Part shown: in pieces, positions 28,629-35,820 of the stretch
Position numbering within the stretch: the first letter of the stretch is position 1
Layout: every line of letters begins with the position of its first letter
The notes under the pieces: model-generated
What the model was told of the DNA's origin: nothing
Databases searched by the model: none
Seen by the model: the letters and a program-made list of their open reading frames with translations, nothing else
Source of the DNA: Gallionella sp.
Lineage (GTDB): Bacteria; Pseudomonadota; Gammaproteobacteria; Burkholderiales; Gallionellaceae
Assembly: GCA_028710525.1 (NCBI GenBank)
Contig: JAQTTY010000002.1
Location: 124,001-188,000 of the forward strand
Length of the DNA: 64,000 nt
Direction: 5' to 3'
Position numbers and translations under genes: made by a program

Positions 28629-29096
28629 ATGTTAGTGCGCCTGATATATGCAAGTTATTCCACCACTGATCTGAGCAAGCAAGATATCAAACATATTTTG
28701 CGATCATCGCAAAAGAACAATGGTGAGAAACGCATCAGCGGTGTGTTGTTTTATTCGGACCGTTATTTTTTGCAATGTTTGGAAGGTGAGCGCCACGCGG
28801 TCAATGAAACCTATCTGCGTATCTCCTTGGATCCGCGCCACGCAAAATGTGTACTGATCGAATATCGCGCAGTACCGTCGCGTCTATTCCCTAGATGGGC
28901 GATGGAGCACGTGAGCTTCTTTGGTGGTATGGATAATGAACTGATCTTGAAATACAGCGAGACAGGCGTTTTTCAACCGTTTCAATTTACGCCACATCAG
29001 GCCAATGCCTTCTTGGCGGAGGTCGCGACGATATCGGAACAGTTGGGGCAGGCATTGGAGCGCAGCAAGCCCAAGCTACAACTAGAGATGGACTGA
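28629..29096 (+). CDS. Stand-alone BLUF-domain blue-light sensor
   Basis: BLUF domains bind FAD and switch hydrogen bonds on blue light. This 155-residue protein has the full photocycle set: Y7 (RLIYASY), N31 (KNNGEKRISG), Q49 (RYFLQCLEGE), and W90/M92 in FPRWAME. The C-terminal 45 residues form a helical cap. No output domain is attached, so it must act through a partner, and the cyclase encoded upstream in the same operon is the obvious candidate. AAGGAGAG precedes the ATG. A 7-bp hairpin (GACCGAA/TTCGGTC) overlaps the stop and may help terminate. Confidence 0.92.
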   Translation: MLVRLIYASYSTTDLSKQDIKHILRSSQKNNGEKRISGVLFYSDRYFLQCLEGERHAVNETYLRISLDPRHAKCVLIEYRAVPSRLFPRWAMEHVSFFGGMDNELILKYSETGVFQPFQFTPHQANAFLAEVATISEQLGQALERSKPKLQLEMD

Positions 29097-29187
29097 CCGA
29101 ATTCTATCTTCGGTCTTAAGCAGCAAGCTTGCATAACGAAAGCGTCACTAAGGGCGCATTCGTTGTTGCAGCATGCAGATGGGCTTG

Positions 29188-30507
29188 CTACAGCCCGAGC
29201 TTTTTCATCTTTTCCCAAAGGTTCTTGCGGCTGATTCCCAGCGAGGCAGCGGTCTCGGCGATATGGCCTTCATTGATACGCAGGCAGTTCTCTATGTATT
29301 TCCGCTCACATGCCTGGATATAGGCGCTCAGCGATTCGACTGAGGTGCTGTGCTCCTGTGGCGCGCTGGGTGCATCGCCGAATAAAAGTTCGGCACTCAA
29401 TTGCGTCTGTTGCGAGAGGATGCAGGCGCGTTCCAGTAGATGTTTCAGTTCGCGCACATTGCCTGGCCAAGGGTAGTTCAATATCGCTTGCTCCGCGTCT
29501 GAGGTCAGTGTGCGTGCGTCGGCATTGGCAGTGTTCCAGTCCTCTAGAAGTCGTTCGGTCAGCCACAGGATGTCTTCCTTGCGTTCGCGCAAAGGGGGAA
29601 TAAGAAGATGGATGACGTGGATGCGGTAGTAGAGATCCTCGCGGAACTTGCCTTGTTCGACCATGAGCTTGAGGTCTTGATGCGTGGCGCACACGAGTTT
29701 GATGTCGACCTTGATGGGCTTGTCTCCGCCCACGCGCACGATCTGTCTTTCTTGTATGGCCCTAAGCAATTTTACTTGCATCGCGGGTGACATCTCGCCA
29801 ACCTCGTCGAGGAATAGCGTGCCGCCATTAGCCAGTTCGAACAAACCCGGCTTGTCGCGTATCGCGCCAGTGAACGAGCCTTTCACATGGCCGAACAGCT
29901 CTGCTTCCAACAAGGTTTCGGTGAGGGCGCCGCAGTTGACGGTAACAAAGGGGAATTTTCCGGCAGGGTCGTAACGACTACGCAATGCGCGCGCCAATCG
30001 TTCTTTACCTACTCCAGATTCTCCAGTGATCAGCACGGAAGTTGCGTTCTGCGCGATGCGCGGCAGCAAGGCTTCAATATTGCGCATCGCACTGGAGACA
30101 CCCAGCATGGTGTCGCGGGTCACGTTACAGACGGTGCGTGAACATAGTGTCCGTATCGATTTCAGTAGGGCATGTATATCCAGCGGCTTGGTCAGATAGT
30201 CCTGTGCGCCCAGTTTGAGTAGTCGCACCGCCCGATCTATGGTGCCGTAGCCGGTGGTGAAGATGAAGTGTGGCAACACCACTTCGCTGGCTTTGAGCTG
30301 TTTGAAGAGTTCTTCGCCGTTGATATCGGGGAGTTGGATGTCGCAAACCACCACATGGTAGTGGTTCAGGCTGAGCGCTTTGATGGCTTCGCCGCCAGTC
30401 TTGAACCAGTCGCAGTGGTAATCCTCGAGTTGAAAGCGATCGGAGAGTGCCTCGCCCATGATGAGGTCGTCTTCGATCAGACAGATACGGTAAGTGGATG
30501 TGTTCAA
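29188..30507 (-). CDS. Sigma-54-dependent response regulator (REC-AAA-Fis; AioR/NtrC-like)
   Basis: This 439-residue regulator has acceptor D56 (VVVCDIQLP) and a receiver ending near 120. The AAA+ domain has Walker A GESGVGKE (162-169) and Walker B LFLDEVGE. The sigma-54 contact loop is GSFTGA at 210-215, an Ala-to-Ser variant of GAFTGA. The C-terminal Fis-type helix-turn-helix ends AETAASLGISRKNLWEKMKK. It is the last gene of a coupled binding protein-kinase-regulator operon (4-base overlap with the kinase) that diverges from the multiheme cytochrome operon. That operon carries a sigma-54 promoter, so it is the probable target. Confidence 0.93.
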   Translation of the reverse strand: MNTSTYRICLIEDDLIMGEALSDRFQLEDYHCDWFKTGGEAIKALSLNHYHVVVCDIQLPDINGEELFKQLKASEVVLPHFIFTTGYGTIDRAVRLLKLGAQDYLTKPLDIHALLKSIRTLCSRTVCNVTRDTMLGVSSAMRNIEALLPRIAQNATSVLITGESGVGKERLARALRSRYDPAGKFPFVTVNCGALTETLLEAELFGHVKGSFTGAIRDKPGLFELANGGTLFLDEVGEMSPAMQVKLLRAIQERQIVRVGGDKPIKVDIKLVCATHQDLKLMVEQGKFREDLYYRIHVIHLLIPPLRERKEDILWLTERLLEDWNTANADARTLTSDAEQAILNYPWPGNVRELKHLLERACILSQQTQLSAELLFGDAPSAPQEHSTSVESLSAYIQACERKYIENCLRINEGHIAETAASLGISRKNLWEKMKKLGL

Positions 30508-31961
30508 CTTTGTACTCCCAGTGGGATCCTGACGGTGAAGTTCATATGCTCATCGTGCTCACGCTTTACAGAGATATTGCCGCCCAGTTGGGTGACGATC
30601 TGATAGGTCACCCATAGTCCTAAGCCGTGGCCGCCTTCACTCAGCGAGGAAAAAGGTTCGAATAGATGGGATATCTGCTCAGGCGTGAGCATCTTGCCGT
30701 TGTTGATCACAGAGATCAGCAAGTGACCATCTGAGATGCACACGTCGCAATCCACCTCACCTTGTTGTGAGGCTGCTTTGATGGCGTTCAGCAGCAGATT
30801 GATCATAATCTGGCGGATGAAGGTGGCGGGCAGAGCAGTCTCCCCATCCAAACTGTTATGCCAGCCTATATGCAAAGCCTTTTTCGCACCCATAGGCGAA
30901 ATCAGCGTCAGCACATCATCTATGTCTTGTGCGACTAGGTTGCGGCTCTTCGATTTGGACTCGACCAGCAAAGCGGCTACGGTATCTTTTATCTGCATCA
31001 ACCCCCGCTCTATGAGAGTGATGGTTTTGTTAGTCATGGGGCTGAGATCGTCGTGGAACTTGAGTGTATCTATGGCCGTTAGCATGCCACTGAGTGGATT
31101 GTTGATCTCGTGCGCAATGCCGGCGGCCAGTTGTCCGAGTGCCGCGAGCCGCTCTGACTGCACCATGTGTAACTCTAGTGCCTCTTTGCCACGCAGGTCT
31201 TTGAGAAGTTGGTTGTAAGCGTCGAACAATCGGCCAAACTCATCGCGATAAATGTATAGGCTGGGATCTAAGTCATCTGGCCAATCTTTGCCAAGCTGCT
31301 CCATACGTTCTGCTAGTTGCACCAGCGGCAGTGCCATGCGCCGTCCCCAATACCAGTTGAAAGGCAGCAACACAGCGAGTACCAATAATCCGACCGTAAG
31401 TGCTTCTTTGGCACTTTCAGCGAACAGGGGGCGGAACACTTCCTTGGAATGTACGATGATCAGCGTCCCCAAGATGGTGTTGTCCTTGGTGATGGGAACG
31501 AGGGCGTAATAGTGTTTCGAGTGCGGCAGGTAGATGGTTTTTGAGGTAGCGCCACTCATGGTGCGGATGCGTTTTTCCACCTCGGCGAATTCTGGGCTGA
31601 GCTTATCTAACTCGCTCAACATCGGCGTTTCACGCGGTTGAGTAGCGACCACCACTTGCTGAGCGTTGTCTACCACCACTATATTTTCGACCAATACACG
31701 GTCAGAGCTACCACGCTGGCTGGCCTCGGTGATGATCTCAAAGGCACGCCAAACATCATCGCGCAACAGGGCCGAGAATAGATTGGATTTCAGGGAGTAG
31801 CCTAGCTTTTCGGACTCAACGGCCAACTGTGCTTCTAATTGGTTATAGCGATTGAGCATGAACCAAGTAGACACAGCGAAGGTGGACATCAAAATCAGGA
31901 TGCCCCCCCAAAGCGGTATCTTGTAGCGATAGCTGAGGTTCAGAAAGTATCTCATGGTCAT
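30504..31961 (-). CDS. Membrane sensor histidine kinase (AioS-like position)
   Basis: This 485-residue kinase has membrane segments at about 15-36 and 187-205 enclosing a roughly 150-residue periplasmic sensor. A HAMP-like linker and coiled coil lead to H284 in AAGIAHEINNPLSG, followed by N, G1 and G2 boxes (MINLLLNAIKAAS, GHGLGLWVTYQI). It overlaps the upstream binding-protein gene and the downstream sigma-54 regulator gene by 4 bases each (ATGA), so all three are made together. By analogy with AioX-AioS-AioR, the binding protein should signal ligand occupancy to the periplasmic loop. Confidence 0.9.
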   Translation of the reverse strand: MTMRYFLNLSYRYKIPLWGGILILMSTFAVSTWFMLNRYNQLEAQLAVESEKLGYSLKSNLFSALLRDDVWRAFEIITEASQRGSSDRVLVENIVVVDNAQQVVVATQPRETPMLSELDKLSPEFAEVEKRIRTMSGATSKTIYLPHSKHYYALVPITKDNTILGTLIIVHSKEVFRPLFAESAKEALTVGLLVLAVLLPFNWYWGRRMALPLVQLAERMEQLGKDWPDDLDPSLYIYRDEFGRLFDAYNQLLKDLRGKEALELHMVQSERLAALGQLAAGIAHEINNPLSGMLTAIDTLKFHDDLSPMTNKTITLIERGLMQIKDTVAALLVESKSKSRNLVAQDIDDVLTLISPMGAKKALHIGWHNSLDGETALPATFIRQIMINLLLNAIKAASQQGEVDCDVCISDGHLLISVINNGKMLTPEQISHLFEPFSSLSEGGHGLGLWVTYQIVTQLGGNISVKREHDEHMNFTVRIPLGVQS

Positions 31962-32809
31962 TGTTGCGGTTTCATCATGAGTGCAATCGGTTGGTAGATG
32001 TCAGGATCAGCTTTGATGAAACCGTCTAGTGACATTTGTTCGAGTAGCTGTTTACCGACAGAATTTGCTGACATCGCTAGCAGTACCTTGCGTAGTTTGA
32101 CGATGGCGCTATGCCCCAATGTGCTTCTAGCCACGATAGGTGGAAAGCCAAACTCCCCAGACTTCGCAACGATACGCGTCTGGGCAGTGATGTCGGGTCT
32201 GTCTTTGGATAGCGTTTCCCAAGCATAGCCCGACAAGCTGCCGGCATCGGCAAGTCCGATGGCGACGGCGGCCACGACCTTTTGGTGGTCATGGGTGAAG
32301 AAGGATTTTTTGAAATATCTGTCTGGGTCTATATGTTTGTGTCTAAGTGCAAAACGCGGATGCAGATAACCGGTGCAGGAGTCGGTGTCCACATAGGCAA
32401 AGATGCTGTCTTTAAGCGATAGCAGCGAGGTCGTCTTGCTATCGATGTTGGATACGATTAGATAGGAGCGGTCATAAGGTCGGCCATGAAACATAGGCGT
32501 GGCCACTAGCTTCATGCGCTGCTTATTGGCAAGGTAGGCGGGGGCGGAGAGCCAGACGAAATCCAACTGTTGCTCTTCCATCAGGTCGATGTTCTCTTTG
32601 TAACTATCGCGGAACACCAACTCTACCGGCTGGTGTAACTGCTCTTGCAGATAACTGCGCCAATCTTCCAGCAGCGCATAGTGGTTACGCGCAGTGGCCG
32701 TTGTGATGCCGATCCGCAGCACAGCTTCATCTTGGACAGCGGCATACAGGCTGGTGGCGTAGGTCGACAGGCAGAGCAGTATTAGGCCGATTACATAGGG
32801 GATGCGCAC
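31958..32809 (-). CDS. PhnD-like periplasmic ligand-binding protein (AioX-like position)
   Basis: This 283-residue protein has a signal peptide (cleavage near residues 23-24, SLYA/A) and the PhnD/phosphonate-binding fold: LRIGITTATARNHY, LDFVWLSAPAYL, then the ligand loop YVDTDSCTGYLHPRFAL. C145 in that loop is the only cysteine in the mature protein and replaces a usual small hydroxyl residue. No permease or ATPase is nearby. It is coupled to a kinase and a sigma-54 regulator, so it is a sensor rather than a transporter. The start is GTG with AGGAG four to five bases before. The arrangement matches the arsenite sensor AioX, but the ligand is unknown. Confidence 0.85.
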   Translation of the reverse strand: MRIPYVIGLILLCLSTYATSLYAAVQDEAVLRIGITTATARNHYALLEDWRSYLQEQLHQPVELVFRDSYKENIDLMEEQQLDFVWLSAPAYLANKQRMKLVATPMFHGRPYDRSYLIVSNIDSKTTSLLSLKDSIFAYVDTDSCTGYLHPRFALRHKHIDPDRYFKKSFFTHDHQKVVAAVAIGLADAGSLSGYAWETLSKDRPDITAQTRIVAKSGEFGFPPIVARSTLGHSAIVKLRKVLLAMSANSVGKQLLEQMSLDGFIKADPDIYQPIALMMKPQQ

Positions 32810-32825
32810 TTAACTCCTATCCTTC

Positions 32826-32841
32826 GTTACTTAATGGTAAC
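32826..32841 (+). promoter_or_regulatory. Regulator-site copy 1, GTTACTTAATGGTAAC
   Basis: This 16-base dyad (GTTAC-N6-GTAAC) lies 17 bases upstream of the binding-protein gene. Copy 3, read on the minus strand, is GTTACTTTCTGGTAAC and differs at only two central positions. It is likely a site for the neighbouring sigma-54 regulator, possibly with autoregulation. Confidence 0.6.
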
Positions 32842-32865
32842 CATTGTAGCTAGGCGGGTATTCGG

Positions 32866-32881
32866 GTTACCGTTTGGAAAC
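32866..32881 (+). promoter_or_regulatory. Regulator-site copy 2 (weaker), GTTACCGTTTGGAAAC
   Basis: It matches copy 1 at 11 of 16 positions and starts exactly 40 bases after it, about four helical turns, placing both sites on the same face of the DNA. Confidence 0.45.
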
Positions 32882-33123
32882 AAGTTGTCCCGCCACCGAC
32901 ATAAATCAAAGCTCCTGCCTGTGCCTGCAGAGCAATACATATGTTGCGTGCAGTGACAATTCACATCCCTATCAGCAAGTCTCATGCCGTATCGTCATAA
33001 AGTGACCGAGTAAAACTCCAAATAAGCGAGTGCTATAAGGCTTTCTAAGGGATTTCGATGAGCCGAGTCACAGTACAATTTCGGCCAATGACAACCTGTG
33101 CTGCGTAGTATCGGTCAAGCAAT

Positions 33124-33139
33124 GTTACCAGAAAGTAAC
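33124..33139 (-). promoter_or_regulatory. Regulator-site copy 3, upstream activating position
   Basis: The plus strand reads GTTACCAGAAAGTAAC. The minus-strand reading GTTACTTTCTGGTAAC is nearly identical to copy 1. It lies about 165 bases upstream of the sigma-54 promoter at 33291, a normal distance for an enhancer bound by an NtrC-type regulator. Confidence 0.6.
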
Positions 33140-33290
33140 CACATGCCAGTGTGGGTCATAGATTCTCGCCTAATGAGGCTCAAGCAAGAATCCATAAGAC
33201 TAGATTTTCGATCTTCAACATGATGAATAAAAAGGCCAATTTTTCACAGTGATGTTGCGGGGAAAGTTTGTTCGCGCCTTATATGGATAG

Positions 33291-33306
33291 TGGCACTATT
33301 TATGCA
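33291..33306 (+). promoter_or_regulatory. Sigma-54 promoter of the multiheme cytochrome operon
   Basis: The sequence TGGCACTATTTATGCA matches the -24/-12 consensus TGGCACG-N4-TTGCW at all but two specified bases. The invariant GG and GC are separated by exactly 10 bases. It lies 46 bases before the ATG of the CbcL-like gene and faces it. A divergent gene for a sigma-54 activator and dyad sites support its use. Confidence 0.72.
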
Positions 33307-33351
33307 TAGTTTGGGACGTCAATATTGGCTTTTCTGTTTAGTACGATATAT

Positions 33352-35370
33352 ATGAACTCCGCAAAACTCTATTCCTGGTTGCTGATCGCTTTCATGTCGA
33401 TGAGTCCTCTGGTCTACGCGAATGATGCGACTGTTGATCAAAAGGGAGCTAGCACTAAGCTCGACAATGCTGATTGTCTGAAGTGTCACAACGGCAGCAA
33501 GGACATCAAGGTTCCCGGCGCAGAAGATGAGATGCGCAGTCTGCATGCGATCAAGAAGCTGGGCTACAGCAAGAGTGTGCATGCCGAAATGGCTTGTGTC
33601 GCTTGTCATACCGGCATCAAAGATGGCAGCAAGCCCCATACAGGTGAGGTCGCAAAAACCACGGGCTGCGTGCAATGCCATACCGAACTTTGGGCAGCAG
33701 CTAAACAGAATAAGCAAACTAAAGACAAGCCACGTCTGGGCGTGGTTGTCGACAATATAGAAGCCTACAAATCCACTTTTCATGCCAAGCAGAATGTGGA
33801 TGATCCAACTCGCGTGAATGCCAGTTGTGATGATTGCCATGACACCCACTCATTCAATGTTCCACCCCAAGGCAGTCCAGACCGTACTTCTTGGCATCTG
33901 ACCATCCCTAATACCTGCGGTGAAAGTTGCCATACCGATCAGTTGGAAGAGTATGCGACTTCTATCCACGGTAAGAAGGTGCTCGACGAGCATAACCCCA
34001 AGGCCGCTGTCTGCATCGATTGCCACACTTCGCACAGCATCACCAGCACTTCCAGAGAATCGTTCAAGCTGGACATCGTGCAAGCTTGCGGTGGTTGCCA
34101 TGCTGAGAATCTGAAATCCTATTCCGAGACCTTCCATGGTCAAGTCAACGCACTTGGATATGGTTATACCGCTAAGTGCTATAACTGCCACGGTAGTCAC
34201 GGCATCCTGCCTCCTTCGGATCCTGAATCTAAGGTGCACGTCAACAATCGTCTCAAGACCTGCCAGCAATGCCACAACGGTAAAGAGGGATGGCAAGGTC
34301 TACAAAATGCCACCCCGGGCTTTGTAACCTTCGCCCCTCATGCAAACACCCATGACTTCGAGAAGTATCCGCAGATGTGGATCGCTTCCAAGTTCATGTT
34401 GAGTTTGCTCGCCGGTGTGTTCGCTTTCTTCTGGGTACATTCAGCGCTCTGGTACTACCGCGAATATAAAGACGGTTGCCGTGTGTTCTATAACCCCAAG
34501 GGTTATACCGAGCAGCATCTGCGTGCCAATGTGTTGATGAAGGGTGAAGCTAAGGGTAAACAGATACGTCGCTTCAGCAAGTTGGTCCGGGCTGCGCATC
34601 TGATCTTCGCACTCGTAACCATGACGCTGATCATGACCGGTATGCTGGTGTTCTATGCGGATACCGATTGGGCGCACACCGTGGTCAGAGCATTGGGCGG
34701 CGCTAAGATTGCCGGCATCATCCATCGTATCGCGGCATCTGCCTTCTTGGGTATCTTCATCGCCCAGTTGATCTATGTGCTGAACAAGTTGTTGCGCAGC
34801 AAGACCTTTAAGTGGTTCGGCCCTGATTCGCTCATCCCTAACTGGCAAGACCTGAAGGACATCATCGGCATGTTCAAGTGGTTCTTCGGTAAAGGTGAAC
34901 GTCCTATATTCGATCGCTGGACCTACTGGGAGAAGTTCGACTTCTGGGCTGTGTTCTGGGGTGTGGGCATCATTGGTTCCAGTGGTTTGATGTTGGCCTT
35001 CCCGCACATCACCGCTAACTTCTTACCAGGTTGGATGTTTAACGTGCTGACGCTGGTGCATGGCGAGGAAGCCTTCCTAGCTGCGGTGTTCCTGTTCACC
35101 GTGCACTTCTTCAACAACCACTTCCGTCCTGATAAATTCCCACCACCTGATGTGGTGATGTTCACCGGCTCGGTACCTGTTGAAGAGTTCAAGCGCGAAC
35201 ACACAGAGCACTACAACCGTTTGGTTGAGTCGGGCGAGTTGGAGAAATACTTGGTCGATCCACCATCAGGAAAGATGAAAGACGCATCGAAGATATTAGG
35301 TCTCACTTTGATCGCGATCGGACTGACCCTGCTGGTGCTGGTGATCATCGGATTTGTCGGTAATATTTAA
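33352..35370 (+). CDS. Multiheme c-type / diheme b-type fusion, CbcL-like quinone-linked cytochrome
   Basis: The ATG at 33352 yields 672 residues with a signal peptide (MNSAKLYSWLLIAF to VYA). An upstream TTG would add nine residues ahead of the signal. Eight CxxCH sites (residues 42, 82, 106, 159, 221, 246, 276, 304) plus one CxxxCH (CGESCH, 189-194) give nine possible c hemes in the periplasm. From residue 342 there are about five membrane helices with candidate heme-b histidines H363, H416, H458, H570 and H585, like the HydC/FdnI-type cytochrome b domain. This architecture is that of Geobacter CbcL. Inferred role: electron exchange between periplasmic cytochromes and the quinone pool. It is first in a four-gene conduit operon. 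Confidence 0.88.
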   Translation: MNSAKLYSWLLIAFMSMSPLVYANDATVDQKGASTKLDNADCLKCHNGSKDIKVPGAEDEMRSLHAIKKLGYSKSVHAEMACVACHTGIKDGSKPHTGEVAKTTGCVQCHTELWAAAKQNKQTKDKPRLGVVVDNIEAYKSTFHAKQNVDDPTRVNASCDDCHDTHSFNVPPQGSPDRTSWHLTIPNTCGESCHTDQLEEYATSIHGKKVLDEHNPKAAVCIDCHTSHSITSTSRESFKLDIVQACGGCHAENLKSYSETFHGQVNALGYGYTAKCYNCHGSHGILPPSDPESKVHVNNRLKTCQQCHNGKEGWQGLQNATPGFVTFAPHANTHDFEKYPQMWIASKFMLSLLAGVFAFFWVHSALWYYREYKDGCRVFYNPKGYTEQHLRANVLMKGEAKGKQIRRFSKLVRAAHLIFALVTMTLIMTGMLVFYADTDWAHTVVRALGGAKIAGIIHRIAASAFLGIFIAQLIYVLNKLLRSKTFKWFGPDSLIPNWQDLKDIIGMFKWFFGKGERPIFDRWTYWEKFDFWAVFWGVGIIGSSGLMLAFPHITANFLPGWMFNVLTLVHGEEAFLAAVFLFTVHFFNNHFRPDKFPPPDVVMFTGSVPVEEFKREHTEHYNRLVESGELEKYLVDPPSGKMKDASKILGLTLIAIGLTLLVLVIIGFVGNI

Positions 35371-35423
35371 TTAATCAGCGCTATACGTAATCAACCATTA
35401 ATTTAAATTTAGGAGAATCAATT

Positions 35424-35762
35424 ATGAAAAAACAAATCATCGCCGGCATCGTCATCACTCTGGCTGCAGCGGTTATGACTCCAGCGTATGCGGATGTGGA
35501 TGAGGTTGCCGCCAAATCTTTGGCTAAGAAGAGCGACTGCTTCAAATGCCATGCCGTAGACAAGACCAAGAAAGGGCCTTCTTATAAGAAGATTGCTATT
35601 AAATACAAAGGTAAAGCTGATGCTGAATCGGTGCTTGTAAAGCAGATCACCACTGGTCCTAAGGTGAAACTGGAAGACGGCTCGGAAGAGAGTCACAAGA
35701 TTATCGACAGCCAAGATCAAGGCGCGATCAAGAATTTGGTCGGTTGGATACTTTCTCTCTAG
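35424..35762 (+). CDS. Periplasmic monoheme cytochrome c (MtoD-like position) lacking an axial methionine
   Basis: This 112-residue protein has a signal peptide cleaved after AYA (residue 23). The single heme site is C39FKCH43, then KGPSYKKIAIKYKG and the C-terminal helix IKNLVGWILSL of class I c551-type cytochromes. The mature protein contains no methionine at all. At or next to the place where c551 has its Met ligand there is H91 (EESHKII), so His/His coordination or an open site is likely. AGGAG precedes the ATG. As an electron shuttle it could bridge the decaheme protein and the membrane cytochrome encoded on either side. Confidence 0.88.
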   Translation: MKKQIIAGIVITLAAAVMTPAYADVDEVAAKSLAKKSDCFKCHAVDKTKKGPSYKKIAIKYKGKADAESVLVKQITTGPKVKLEDGSEESHKIIDSQDQGAIKNLVGWILSL

Positions 35763-35820
35763 TAGAGATCAGGTTCGTATATTTGTTACGGGCCTAAAAC
35801 AAATAGCAAGGGAGTAACAA

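Noticed and set aside
33325..33351. TTG start nine codons upstream of the CbcL-like gene
   Set aside because: The ATG at 33352 begins a normal signal peptide, and the TTG would place extra residues before it while lying close to the expected transcript start of the sigma-54 promoter.
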